Origin: Magnetococcus marinus MC-1
GTDB taxonomy: Bacteria > Pseudomonadota > Magnetococcia > Magnetococcales > Magnetococcaceae
NCBI RefSeq assembly: GCF_000014865.1
Contig: NC_008576.1
Coordinates: forward strand, 2,323,501 to 2,387,500
Reading direction: 5' to 3'
DNA length: 64,000 bases
Part shown: positions 43,824-52,575 of the stretch, piece after piece
How positions within the stretch are numbered: the stretch's first letter is position 1
Layout of the letters: each line of letters starts with the position of its first letter
Translations under genes and position numbers: made by a program
The notes under the pieces: model-generated
What the model was told of the DNA's origin: nothing
The model's input: only the letters and a program-made list of their open reading frames with translations
Database searches by the model: none

Positions 43824-46073
43824 ATGTCCATCCTTGAGATGCACAAACAGTGGAAGATCGGCTGGCTGATGGGGCTGGCGTTCGGGATCTCACTGGGGGT
43901 CCTGTTGGTCGTGATCGGCCACAACTACACCGCCATTGGCATCGTTCAGAAACTTAACACCCGCCTACAGGGCGGTCCTCTAGCATTGAAAAGTGAATGG
44001 CACGATGTGGCATTGACTATGAGCAATGCCGAAACGGTGCGTCTGCGTTTTCTGCTGACCCGCAATCAGGAAACAGCAGACAGCATGGAACCCCTGATCA
44101 GCCGCATCCAGCAGATCGCCGCCACCTTCTCTGGCACCCTGTCGGAGACCCTCGTGCGCCGACTCCTGGAATATCGCGAAACCTTCGTGCGCATGGTCGA
44201 GGCTCAGCAAAACGGCCAGCAGGCCCAACAGAAGCTGACCACTGACCGGGAAGAGATCGAACGACTGATCTACGAGTTGGAAAACCCTGGCCTGGAAGAG
44301 GCCCTGGGTGAGTTTCAACTGGCCGAGCTGAGCTTTTTCAACGGCAGGACGGCAGACCAGGAGAAGTCGGTGCGGGTCTACCTGGACCGTTTTCTGCGCG
44401 ACAGCGCCGGCCATGCTGTGGCGGGCGACCTGGCCAAGGCGGTCAACACCTACCGAACCACCTTTGATGTGATCGTGGCCACTAATGCGGTGATCAATGA
44501 AACCTCCACCGCCATGCAGGAGCAGGCCCGCACCGTCACCGACACCGTGCGCAAAGGGGTTCAGGAGGCGGCACAGCAAGCCAAAAATGCCTCCCATGAG
44601 GCCCAACAGCGGGCTATGGGTGCCCAGAGCAATGCGCTGATGTGGGCCGCTCTGGGGGTCCTGGTGGCCGCCATCTTCATCACCCTGTTCCAACGCTCCT
44701 TCCAGCATCAGGTCAGCATCGCTCTGGATGGACTGGCCCGCCTGTCCAGTGGGGATCTGCGCCATCGCTTTGCGGTATCCAGCAACGCCCGCAACGAGAT
44801 GTGCCGTATCATGAGCAGCACCAACCTGATGGCGGACAAACTCTCCCATCTGCTGGCTCTGATTATCAAAGAGGTGATCGAAATCAACGAGGTGACCGGT
44901 CGATTCAGCTCGTTGCGCGGGGATCTGCACACCTGTGCCAACCGGGGACGCACGATGATCAAACAGGTGGTCAGCACCATCTCCGAAGTGGACGAGAAAA
45001 CCCGCTCGGTGCAGCAGTTGGTACTCAAGAACGAGCAACAGGCTGTCTCTTCCGAAGAGTCCGCCCATGCTTTTCAGGAGATCATTGAGGTGCTGGCCCA
45101 AGCATCGGAGCATGCCAGTGACAATGTGAGCAGCATGGCCAGTGCGGCCAATGAGATGCCCCAAAGCGTGGCCGAGGTAAACAGCAACCTGAAACGGGTA
45201 GGTGAAGCCGTAGAACGGGTGGCCGCAGCCATCAACGATCTGGATGCCTCCCAGGCGGCGGTGCGTGGCAAGTGCCGCACCGCCAGCGCCGAGTCGGACA
45301 AGGCCAGCAAGAAAGTGGAGAGCGCCAACCGGGAGATGGACAGGCTGGAGGTAGCCGCCGGGGAGATCGGCAATGTGGTCAAAATGATCAAAAATATCGC
45401 TGAACAGACCAACATGCTCGCGCTCAACGCCTCCATCGAGGCCGCCGGGGCGGGCGAAGCGGGCAAGGGCTTCGCCGTTGTAGCCAACGAGGTAAAGGAA
45501 CTGGCGAAGCAGACGGCCGATGCCACCAAGATGATCGGCCAGAAGGTGGATGACGTGCAGTCCATCGCCAACGGGGTGGTGAAAATCATGGATGAAGTGG
45601 TAGGTGCCATTCAGTCGGTGGTAAACGCCAATTCGGAGATCACCGAAACCATGGACCAGCAGGTCAGTTCAACCGGCGAGATCACCCAGTCCATGGGCCA
45701 TGTGACCGAGGCCACTCGGGCAGTGACCGACAACGCTTCACGCCTACAGGGTACCGCTGCCCTGGTAGCGAAATCCGCCGAGCAGGCCGTGGATGGTGCC
45801 AACGAGATCGTCCGCGTCTCGCGCGATGCGGTGGAACAGGCCGACCGAATCGCCGACAATGCCTCCCATATGCTAGCCCAGAGCCGGGAGATGAAGGTGC
45901 AGACCGAGAGCTTCTCAGCCAGTTCTGACGAGGTGCGTGGCCTGGGCGAAAAGATGGACCGGGCCATGCTGGAGTTGCAGGGCATGTCCAACGATGTGGA
46001 GAAGCTAACCGGCACCCTGCAACAGGGCGCCAATATCCTCAAAGAGGCCACTGGTCACTTTGAGTTCACCTGA
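43824..46073 (+). CDS. Methyl-accepting chemotaxis protein
   Basis: A 749-residue transducer. Membrane helices at about 16-36 and 272-292 enclose a helical periplasmic sensor of about 235 residues with many Glu/Gln, likely a four-helix-bundle type. HAMP follows (about 293-345). The cytoplasmic signalling tip is [27 protein letters not shown] in sequence, typical of MCPs, with flanking Ala/Glu/Gln-rich methylation helices. No C-terminal CheR-docking pentapeptide is seen. It lies 81 bp after the rhodanese gene on the same strand; the pair shares GC-rich composition, hinting at joint acquisition. Ligand unknown. Confidence 0.93.
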   Translation: MSILEMHKQWKIGWLMGLAFGISLGVLLVVIGHNYTAIGIVQKLNTRLQGGPLALKSEWHDVALTMSNAETVRLRFLLTRNQETADSMEPLISRIQQIAATFSGTLSETLVRRLLEYRETFVRMVEAQQNGQQAQQKLTTDREEIERLIYELENPGLEEALGEFQLAELSFFNGRTADQEKSVRVYLDRFLRDSAGHAVAGDLAKAVNTYRTTFDVIVATNAVINETSTAMQEQARTVTDTVRKGVQEAAQQAKNASHEAQQRAMGAQSNALMWAALGVLVAAIFITLFQRSFQHQVSIALDGLARLSSGDLRHRFAVSSNARNEMCRIMSSTNLMADKLSHLLALIIKEVIEINEVTGRFSSLRGDLHTCANRGRTMIKQVVSTISEVDEKTRSVQQLVLKNEQQAVSSEESAHAFQEIIEVLAQASEHASDNVSSMASAANEMPQSVAEVNSNLKRVGEAVERVAAAINDLDASQAAVRGKCRTASAESDKASKKVESANREMDRLEVAAGEIGNVVKMIKNIAEQTNMLALNASIEAAGAGEAGKGFAVVANEVKELAKQTADATKMIGQKVDDVQSIANGVVKIMDEVVGAIQSVVNANSEITETMDQQVSSTGEITQSMGHVTEATRAVTDNASRLQGTAALVAKSAEQAVDGANEIVRVSRDAVEQADRIADNASHMLAQSREMKVQTESFSASSDEVRGLGEKMDRAMLELQGMSNDVEKLTGTLQQGANILKEATGHFEFT

Positions 46074-46622
46074 TATATCCTCCAGTGGAACACCCCCCGC
46101 CATTTTCAGACAGCTCATCCCACGCTATAGCATGATCTCATGGGGGGGCTGGTTAGCCTCGCCGACAAAGGGTGTCGGGTGGTGAGCAGGCAACGGGCAC
46201 AACACGATCCGACGACGATCCGCCCCTGACGGCACCCCCCTACCTGGATTCCTACCTTCTCGGCTCGCTCCCCACTCTTCACATAGCAACGAGTGCTGCC
46301 ATAGGCCTTCTGGGCCTATGTTGCAAAGATCTGTTTCGCTTGCAGGCGCTCGTTGCGGGGTTGGGCGCAATCCGCCTTCTGGATTTTTTCCCAGACTTTC
46401 AATGTATGAGCCCAGTTGGGGGCGTGGTTGAATCAAACATTGGCATACAAAAGCACAAAGGCCCCTACCTATAAAAAGGAAGGGGCCTTTGTCGGGGGTG
46501 AACCAAAAGTCGGTTGGGGGGATTGGAAACCCCGACTTTCGATTCATAACAGCGGCACCAGCGGCTCCATGCAAGGGGGGAAGAGCCATCCACGCACGCT
46601 GCTATGGCTAAAACCGCAACGG
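46074..46622. other. GC-rich structured non-coding region with terminator
   Basis: About 550 bp between the converging MCP and soxB genes, with no credible gene. Perfect stems include CCGACA/TGTCGG near 46170-46185, CATAGGCC (46300-46307) with GGCCTATG (46313-46320), and GCAACGAG (46286-46293) enclosing them with CTCGTTGC (46349-46356). An intrinsic terminator stands at about 46457-46490 (AAAGGCCCCT / AGGGGCCTTT). The nesting suggests a folded RNA or a degenerate mobile intron. Confidence 0.5.
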
Positions 46623-48320
46623 TTAGCTCTCTGTCACACCCATGGTGGTGGTGTCTGGTTCAATGGAGATCACTTTTTTATCTTCCACATGTTTACGCAC
46701 CACATCCCAGATTGGCGGACCATCCACCTCACCCATGGAGGCCCAGCCACTCACCCAGTACGCTTTAGCTGCCTCCATCTTTTTGCCACCAATCTCGATA
46801 TCATGCAGTCGTTTACCGATGGTTTCACCCAGTTTAATGCGGTAACGCAAGCCCCCAACCCGCACCATATCTCCACCCTGCTGACGGTAAGGGTCGGGAT
46901 TAAACAGGTTATCCGCCACATCCTCAAGAATGGTCTTGATCTGTTCACCACTCATCTGCCGCCGATAGGTGTTGGGGTAGGTAATGGCGGTCTGGGTATA
47001 GATGCTATCCATGGTAATATCCTGCCCAGGTAGCAGCGATGCCCCCCAGCGGAAACCAGGCGAGAGCGAAACCTCACTCTCCAACTGACTATTAAGCGCC
47101 TGACAGATCAGATCGTCGTAAGTACCATTAAAATTACCCCGGCGATAGAGCAGCGAATCGGTCTTACCCACCACCGTATTGATCTCCTGTAGATAAGGCT
47201 GGCGCACCCGTTCAATCAGGGCCGCCATTTCAGCATCCGCAGGAATAAGATTAGAAACCACGGGAATCAATCGGTAGTTCCACCCTTTAAGGCGGCCATC
47301 GGCAACATCCAGATCCATACGGGAGAGGTACTTACCATTGGAACCCGAGTTACACACCAAGGTGGTTCCCTCGGCATTTTTCACTTGGGAGGGTTTGGGA
47401 ATGGCATCATGGGTATGCCCCCCTAAGATCACATCAATACCCGTCACGCGGCTGGCTAGTTTCAGATCAACATCCATACCATTATGCGAGAGCAATACCA
47501 CCACCTGGGCACCCTCTTCCCGCGCGGCGTTGACCTGCTCTTGCACACCCTGCTCCTGAATGCCCATGGACCACTTGGGGAACATGCGGCGAGGGTTGGC
47601 GATGGGGGTATATGGAAAAGCCTGACCAATAACCGCAACCTTGGTTCCAGCCTTTTCATAGATATGATAGGGTTCAAAAACCTTCTCTTCCCACTCGCTA
47701 TCCACCACATTGTGGGCTAAAAAGGGAAAATTAAGCTTGGCGATATTGGCTTTTACCTGCTCAGCACCATAGGTAAACTCCCAGTGCGGGGTCATGCCCT
47801 CGACCCCCAACAGGTTACAGGCCTCGATCATGTCGGCCCCTTTAGTCATCATGGCGGAATAGCTGCCCTGCCATGTATCACCGCTATCCAGCAGAATGCA
47901 GTTATCTGCCCCGCGCTCCTGCCGAATGGCCTTCACCAAGGTGGCCAAGTGAGCAAAACCACCTACAGGACCCAGCTCATGGGCCAGCTTTATATAGTCT
48001 AGCATGGTATAGGCGTAAGCCTCGATACCACCGCTTTCAAAGCCAAAATAATTCAGAAAATCATGCCCGACCAGATGGGGAGGATGCCCTTTTGCCCCCC
48101 CTATCCCAATATTGACACTGGGCTCACGAAAATAGATAGGCAGCAGTTGAGCATGACAGTCTGCAATGTGCATCAAGGTTAGTTTGCCTTCAGGCTTAAA
48201 ACGTAACAGGCTCTCTAACCCCGCCCGATTCGAGGCATACCCCAACGAACTAGCCCCTGCGACGACAGTCGCAGCGGTCAATGCACCCAGCTCCATAAAT
48301 TCGCGACGTGACAAGCTCAT
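46623..48320 (-). CDS. soxB: Thiosulfohydrolase SoxB
   Basis: A 565-residue periplasmic SoxB that hydrolyses sulfate from the SoxY-bound thiosulfate sulfonate. The ATG at 48320 gives a Tat signal (SRREFMELGALTAATVVAGA). Metallophosphatase motifs for the manganese site are seen: HIADCHAQL, LLDSGDTWQGS, SHNGMDVD and ILGGHTHDA. The 5'-nucleotidase-like C-terminal domain is complete. The start has GGGGGA upstream. It is the last gene of the soxXYZAB order, separated from soxA by 223 bp, perhaps with its own promoter or as a processed unit. Confidence 0.97.
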   Translation of the reverse strand: MSLSRREFMELGALTAATVVAGASSLGYASNRAGLESLLRFKPEGKLTLMHIADCHAQLLPIYFREPSVNIGIGGAKGHPPHLVGHDFLNYFGFESGGIEAYAYTMLDYIKLAHELGPVGGFAHLATLVKAIRQERGADNCILLDSGDTWQGSYSAMMTKGADMIEACNLLGVEGMTPHWEFTYGAEQVKANIAKLNFPFLAHNVVDSEWEEKVFEPYHIYEKAGTKVAVIGQAFPYTPIANPRRMFPKWSMGIQEQGVQEQVNAAREEGAQVVVLLSHNGMDVDLKLASRVTGIDVILGGHTHDAIPKPSQVKNAEGTTLVCNSGSNGKYLSRMDLDVADGRLKGWNYRLIPVVSNLIPADAEMAALIERVRQPYLQEINTVVGKTDSLLYRRGNFNGTYDDLICQALNSQLESEVSLSPGFRWGASLLPGQDITMDSIYTQTAITYPNTYRRQMSGEQIKTILEDVADNLFNPDPYRQQGGDMVRVGGLRYRIKLGETIGKRLHDIEIGGKKMEAAKAYWVSGWASMGEVDGPPIWDVVRKHVEDKKVISIEPDTTTMGVTES

Positions 48321-48543
48321 CTCGCAATCCCCCTTATGGTGTTTAGACACCGGTTAATCGAAAAAAACCTCGATTGGATCTTTTTAATGTGTCCAAATCG
48401 GGTGCGCTGATATCCTTTTACATGTAACAGCTTGGCAGGATCAACAACCTTCAACCATTGATAAAAAATCACGCGACGACCGCTGTACGGGTTGGCCGCC
48501 GCGTGTTGAGGTAACTCAGCCAGATTCTCGCAGCCTTATAAAA

Positions 48544-49428
48544 TTAAGGCCGAAAACCGGGAACGTTCATGGGCAATCCATTGGATTGAGAAGCCAAATA
48601 GAGCTCAAGATTGACATAATAATCATCCCCATAACCCTTAGGCTCGGCCCGCACGTTCTTATTGCAGGTGCGCAGACGATGCTGCATGGTGGCAGGTTTG
48701 CCCCACTTCAAACGATAGGTGGGCCAGTGATCCACCGAACCTGAACCGATGGTCGCCCCCGCCGCATTGCGACGATCCTGCTCAGGCTCCAAGGGCAACT
48801 CAGCCACCAGCTTTGACAGCTCGTGCATACCAGTGTTATTGGGAGCGGACATATACTCGGCACGAATGTTGTGGCCCGCCGCCGTCTCATGGCAGTGGAC
48901 ACACGCTACGTCAAAATGACCGGCACGCTGAAAATAAGAGGCTTCGCCCATCTTCACATACTTTGCCACCGGACCATCGGTTTTGACATTCAACGGCATC
49001 CCGTTGGAGAGCGCCTTAATATAGGTCACCAGCAACACCTGCTCGGGAGATTCCCACTTCAGCGGCGGCTGCCCCATCTGCTCGGTCAGACAGCGCTCAA
49101 TCTGGTGTTGCAACAGCTTGGGCTTACCCATTTTTTCATCATACTTGGGATAGGTGGCCCCGACCCCTTTAAGCGCCTCGCCATCCTCACCGTGACAGCT
49201 GGCGCAGCTCTTCTCGCCACGCATTTTATTAAAGTAGCCCTTACCATCCTCAATGGCCCCCTCGCTGGGAGGAAAATCCGCCATCTCACGGAATTTATCT
49301 GAGTATTTGTAGAGCCCTTGATCAATCTCCGGGTTATAACCGGTGACATCCATGGCCCAGGCCGAACCCGCCAGCAGCGCCGCCCCCAGCAGACCCGTTA
49401 TCCCCGCCATGCTCTTTTTGTTGGTCAT
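48544..49428 (-). CDS. soxA: L-cysteine S-thiosulfotransferase subunit SoxA, dihaem type
   Basis: A 294-residue cytochrome c subunit of SoxAX with a Sec signal peptide (ending AWA-MD near 25). Two haem motifs are present: CASCH (75-79) and CVHCH (176-180), so this is the dihaem form. The catalytic cysteine ligand lies in RLRTCNKNVRAEP (Cys255). SoxAX couples thiosulfate to the SoxY cysteine. GGGGGA precedes the start; it is 16 bases after the soxZ stop, so it is coupled with the upstream genes. Confidence 0.97.
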   Translation of the reverse strand: MTNKKSMAGITGLLGAALLAGSAWAMDVTGYNPEIDQGLYKYSDKFREMADFPPSEGAIEDGKGYFNKMRGEKSCASCHGEDGEALKGVGATYPKYDEKMGKPKLLQHQIERCLTEQMGQPPLKWESPEQVLLVTYIKALSNGMPLNVKTDGPVAKYVKMGEASYFQRAGHFDVACVHCHETAAGHNIRAEYMSAPNNTGMHELSKLVAELPLEPEQDRRNAAGATIGSGSVDHWPTYRLKWGKPATMQHRLRTCNKNVRAEPKGYGDDYYVNLELYLASQSNGLPMNVPGFRP

Positions 49429-49444
49429 ATTGATTCCCCCCGAA

Positions 49445-49777
49445 TCACTTTACCTTAACACTGGCACTCTTGGTGAAAACCCCACCCTTGTTATCTTTCC
49501 AAGTAAGGGTCAGATCGCCGGGCTTATCCACCTTGAGATAGAACTCCAGAAAGGGATCTTGCGAAACCGCCGCGCCCCACTTGGCCGCAAACACCTGGGT
49601 ACCATTAAAGACCGCCGTGACATCCTCAATATAGTGGGCAGGGATCTTCTCACCGGTTTTTTTATCTTTACGGTTGCCGGTCTCCATGGGATGACGCACC
49701 ATCGCTTTGACCGAAACCACATCACCAGCGTTGACACTGCTGGGCATCTTAATTTTTGCTTTTCCTACATCAGCCAT
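49445..49777 (-). CDS. soxZ: Thiosulfate oxidation carrier complex protein SoxZ
   Basis: A 110-residue immunoglobulin-like partner of SoxY. Seen are KIKMPSSVNAGDVVSVKAMV, RHPMETG, IPAHYIEDVTAVFNGTQVF and FYLKVDKPGDLTLTWKDNKG, all family hallmarks. No signal peptide is present, as is normal since SoxZ is exported with SoxY. Length is usual. It lies between soxY (61 bp gap) and soxA (16 bp gap). Confidence 0.96.
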   Translation of the reverse strand: MADVGKAKIKMPSSVNAGDVVSVKAMVRHPMETGNRKDKKTGEKIPAHYIEDVTAVFNGTQVFAAKWGAAVSQDPFLEFYLKVDKPGDLTLTWKDNKGGVFTKSASVKVK

Positions 49778-49838
49778 TGTCGTTACCTCACGTCTAAGAT
49801 TCGTATCAATCTGTTATTTACGGTATAACCAGCAGAAA

Positions 49839-50330
49839 TCAGCCGCCACAACCACCAATGGTCACCTTCACCTCTTTCGAGGTACCGATGAGCTTACCGG
49901 TATTGGTCATGGCTACGGCACGAACCTGTGAGGTCTTACCGATCTTTAGACGGGCAGAAACATACGCTTTACCGTTGGCAGGACCCATGGCATAGACCCC
50001 TGCAAAGGGGGTGGGATTATTGTCGACAAACACCCCTATGGATTGGATATAGTTGTCGGTATCCATGGGGTGATCAACGGTAATTTTAACCGGCACCATA
50101 GCACCATTTTCCGCAATAATTGGGGCATCAATCTTAACGGTATCACTCTCTTGGTAGTCACCGCTGCCCATGTGCTCTTTAATGTTAGCTTTAACTTTAT
50201 CAAGGTCAGCAGCCATGGCACTCTGAGGAACCACCACACTACCCCCCAACAGGGCAGCTGCGACACCTGCACGACCGGCACCGGTAAACAGCGCACGGCG
50301 GGTCATTTCAATCATTTGCATATCAGCCAT
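49839..50330 (-). CDS. soxY: Thiosulfate oxidation carrier protein SoxY
   Basis: A 163-residue substrate carrier ending in the swinging-arm motif GGCGG. Its penultimate-region cysteine (Cys161) bears the sulfur intermediates. The N-terminus has a twin-arginine signal (TRRALFTGAGRAGVAAALLG), then the core VKANIKEHMGSGDYQ and IGVFVDNNPTPF. AGGAG is eight bases before the ATG at 50330. It forms the carrier complex with SoxZ and is worked on by SoxAX and SoxB. Confidence 0.97.
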   Translation of the reverse strand: MADMQMIEMTRRALFTGAGRAGVAAALLGGSVVVPQSAMAADLDKVKANIKEHMGSGDYQESDTVKIDAPIIAENGAMVPVKITVDHPMDTDNYIQSIGVFVDNNPTPFAGVYAMGPANGKAYVSARLKIGKTSQVRAVAMTNTGKLIGTSKEVKVTIGGCGG

Positions 50331-50384
50331 CTTTCATTCTCCTGGTGTGATCTCTCACATATTGCCTGTATGGGTTGGTCGCGG

Positions 50385-50837
50385 TTATTTACGCAAGGTC
50401 AGTAGAAAAGCGATCACATCTTCAACCTCTTGGGCTTCTAAAACCCGCTTACCACGCCAATCTTTACGTAGATTGTGCTTACCTGTGTTGTCATAAAATG
50501 TGAACATCAGGGTGTCTGGATTATCCACCTTGGGGTTTACAATCTTTTGACGTATCCAACCCACGGAGCGCTCATTATTGCGAATCGCCTCATACAGATT
50601 TGGACCCGCATTGCCTGGAAAGGTCGCCTCGGGCAGCCAATGACACGCGATACAGTTACCCTTGTCGCGGGCCATGACCAGCTTTTTGCCGTTCACAGGG
50701 TCGCCGGGTTTATCGGTCAGCGGCTTGACAATGCCCATTTCGGTGGTCGCATCCGTTGCTGACCCCGTGGTGGCACAGCCGGAGACCAACATGGCCGTCG
50801 CCATGAAGACCGGTGTGAACTTTTTGAAAGATAACAT
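50385..50837 (-). CDS. soxX: Sulfur oxidation c-type cytochrome SoxX, with lipobox
   Basis: A 150-residue monohaem cytochrome with haem motif CIACH (62-66) and the SoxX-type C-terminal segment RKDWRGKRVLEAQEVEDVIA. The N-terminal signal ends LVSGC (Cys21), a good lipobox, so the protein may be anchored to a membrane by lipidation rather than free as in classical SoxX. It is the promoter-proximal gene of soxXYZAB. Confidence 0.95.
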   Translation of the reverse strand: MLSFKKFTPVFMATAMLVSGCATTGSATDATTEMGIVKPLTDKPGDPVNGKKLVMARDKGNCIACHWLPEATFPGNAGPNLYEAIRNNERSVGWIRQKIVNPKVDNPDTLMFTFYDNTGKHNLRKDWRGKRVLEAQEVEDVIAFLLTLRK

Positions 50838-51277
50838 AGAGTTCCCCCTTTTTGTGCGCCCGGCTTAATAAAAGCACCGGGTGTCAGGTTTTTTTTCGAT
50901 GACCGCAATCCTTACAAACAAGCAACCATCGGCATCCACTGTTCGTTTTTATCCATTCCATGATTTGTCTGCATCATGTTGAGCAAGACTATAACGACAA
51001 TAACAAGGGGGCGGTATCAGGTGAGAACCCTACATGCGCCCATTTTGCACGCGCCGGTTCAATCATATATTTTTAACCTATTGTAAAAATTGCGACTAAT
51101 AAAAATACATTTCCAAAAACAGACAAAATTTTTTATAAAAAACGATCCGTTGAAGATCCGCACGACCCACGATAAAACCCTGCCGAACATGCGGGAAATG
51201 AACACTTTACCCCGCACACAAATTGCCTCATGATGTGGGGTTTAGCATCATTGGCAAACCCTAACGAGCACGTTTCT
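50838..51277. other. Sox promoter region, AT-rich and divergent
   Basis: About 440 bp between soxX (minus) and yaiI (plus), with no supported gene. It contains the sox promoter and any regulatory sites. The part 51060-51140 is strongly AT-rich. An imperfect CCCGGC/CCGGG stem lies at 50860-50885. No clean -35/-10 or known operator could be assigned by eye. Confidence 0.4.
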
Positions 51278-51736
51278 ATGCCTATAATCGTTTATGTTGA
51301 TGCGGATGCTTGTCCCGTTAAAGATGAGATCGCCAAGGTGGTTGAACGCCACCAAATTACCGCCATTATGGTGAGCAATCGCTGGATGCGTCTTCCACTA
51401 AGCCCCCACATTAAGCCGAGAATCGTGGATGCAGGCTTAGACAAAGCCGATGACTGGATTGCAGAACAGGCCAGCCCCACCGATGTCGTTATTACAGCGG
51501 ATATTCCATTAGCAGAACGCTGCCTTAAAAAGGGTGCCCAGGTCATTGGGCATAACGGCAAACCGTTTGATCCCGATAGCATTGGTATGGCCATGGCGAT
51601 GCGTGATCTAAACAGTCAACTCCGGGATATGGGGGAAATTGCCGGCAATAACCCCAGCTTTCAAAAAAAAGATCGCTCGCGCTTTTTAAACATTTTGGAA
51701 AACACCATCCAACGCATTAAACGTCAAGTACCGTAA
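51278..51736 (+). CDS. yaiI: YaiI/YqxD (UPF0178) family protein
   Basis: A 152-residue conserved protein. The N-terminal motif IIVYVDADACPVKDEI and VVITADIPLAERCLKKGAQV are UPF0178 signatures and recall PIN/NYN-type nuclease acidic sites, though no activity is established. The ATG at 51278 matches the family start; the frame opens 16 codons earlier without a ribosome site. It is transcribed alone, divergent from soxX. Confidence 0.92.
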   Translation: MPIIVYVDADACPVKDEIAKVVERHQITAIMVSNRWMRLPLSPHIKPRIVDAGLDKADDWIAEQASPTDVVITADIPLAERCLKKGAQVIGHNGKPFDPDSIGMAMAMRDLNSQLRDMGEIAGNNPSFQKKDRSRFLNILENTIQRIKRQVP

Positions 51737-51851
51737 CAACCCTTGCCAGCCAAGGGGCAACACCCTGACCAGCCCCCCCCAAAAAAAAACAGGTCTGCCG
51801 TGGTGCTGCGTTTACAAAGCTGCAAACGCTCAATCTGCCCAAAGTTTGCGT

Positions 51852-51883
51852 AAAAAAACCGCCCCATGGGGGCGGTCTTTTTT
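51852..51883. terminator. Bidirectional terminator between yaiI and the cold-shock gene
   Basis: CCGCCCC pairs with GGGGCGG around a short loop, with A-run before and T-run after. It sits 25 bp from the end of the csp gene and serves that gene; it also could serve yaiI. Confidence 0.9.
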
Positions 51884-51907
51884 ATTCAAAAGCGGAGGGG
51901 GTGCCGA

Positions 51908-52120
51908 TTAAATGGCAACCACATCTTCGCAGGCGGGGCCTTTACGGCCATCGACTACGGCAAACTCCACACGTTGACCCTCTTTGAGTGACTTGAAACC
52001 TGTGCCGCTGATGGCCGAGTGGTGTACGAAAACATCGCCTTTGTCATTGTCACGGGCAACAAAGCCAAAGCCTTTATCGTCGTTAAACCACTTCACAGTT
52101 CCGGTTTCGCGTTGAGACAT
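51908..52120 (-). CDS. Cold-shock domain protein
   Basis: A 70-residue CspA-family protein with both RNA-binding motifs: [15 protein letters not shown] (RNP1, KGFGF) and VFVHHSAI (RNP2). It binds single-stranded RNA and acts as an RNA chaperone. AGGAG is nine bases upstream of the ATG. The leader contains a long-range stem, and csp genes are often controlled by leader structure. Which paralogue (CspA, CspD or other) cannot be said. Confidence 0.96.
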   Translation of the reverse strand: MSQRETGTVKWFNDDKGFGFVARDNDKGDVFVHHSAISGTGFKSLKEGQRVEFAVVDGRKGPACEDVVAI

Positions 52121-52575
52121 GTTCTACTACTCCTACACAAGATAAAAGATGGGATGCGGCAATACGTTGGAACATAACCACCGTAAAATCCAGCCCCACA
52201 CCTGTGGGCGACATACCAGCATGTTTTGAGAACCGTAAAGGAGCTGCGGACGATGGACGTGCGATGCGTGCTTCTCTGGGGCTGGTTATCAAATCCGGGG
52301 TCTGTTTTTAACGAATACCAACTTCGCGCACAGTCTAATTTAGACCCCAGCCGTTATGCAAACAAAAGAATTTAAAAATCGTAGAATCCCAGCACCGCCG
52401 CCGCCTCGTCACACCATGCTCACAAACATCACGCGCCCTGCGACACCGTTCAGAGGGGCGTTCGAGGCGTGTTGTAAATTATGCTACGCTGCAAGCGTAA
52501 CCAGCCTTACCGCCCGTTGTGCAAGGCGATTCCGGCAAGCACCGACAAGACAATCCTCGGATGCTTGGCAACAGG
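52121..52575 (-). promoter_or_regulatory. Leader and upstream region of the cold-shock gene
   Basis: No gene is supported here. Within the likely leader, CCAGCCCCA (52190-52198) and TGGGGCTGG (52277-52285) are perfect 9-bp complements, 70 to 165 nt before the start codon. A folded leader like those of E. coli cspA would be consistent. Beyond 52330 nothing is recognised. Confidence 0.45.

Noticed and set aside
43980-45164. 394-residue open frame on the minus strand
   Set aside because: It is wholly antisense to the MCP gene, His/Gly/Gln-rich, and an effect of GC-rich codon structure. No ribosome site or domain supports it.
46125-46589. 154-residue minus-strand frame between MCP and soxB
   Set aside because: It runs through nested stems and the terminator and has no protein-like conservation by eye. 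RNA structure explains it better.
51773-51789. Eight C followed by nine A after yaiI
   Set aside because: Non-coding, between two terminating genes, with no associated repeat or gene start to regulate.
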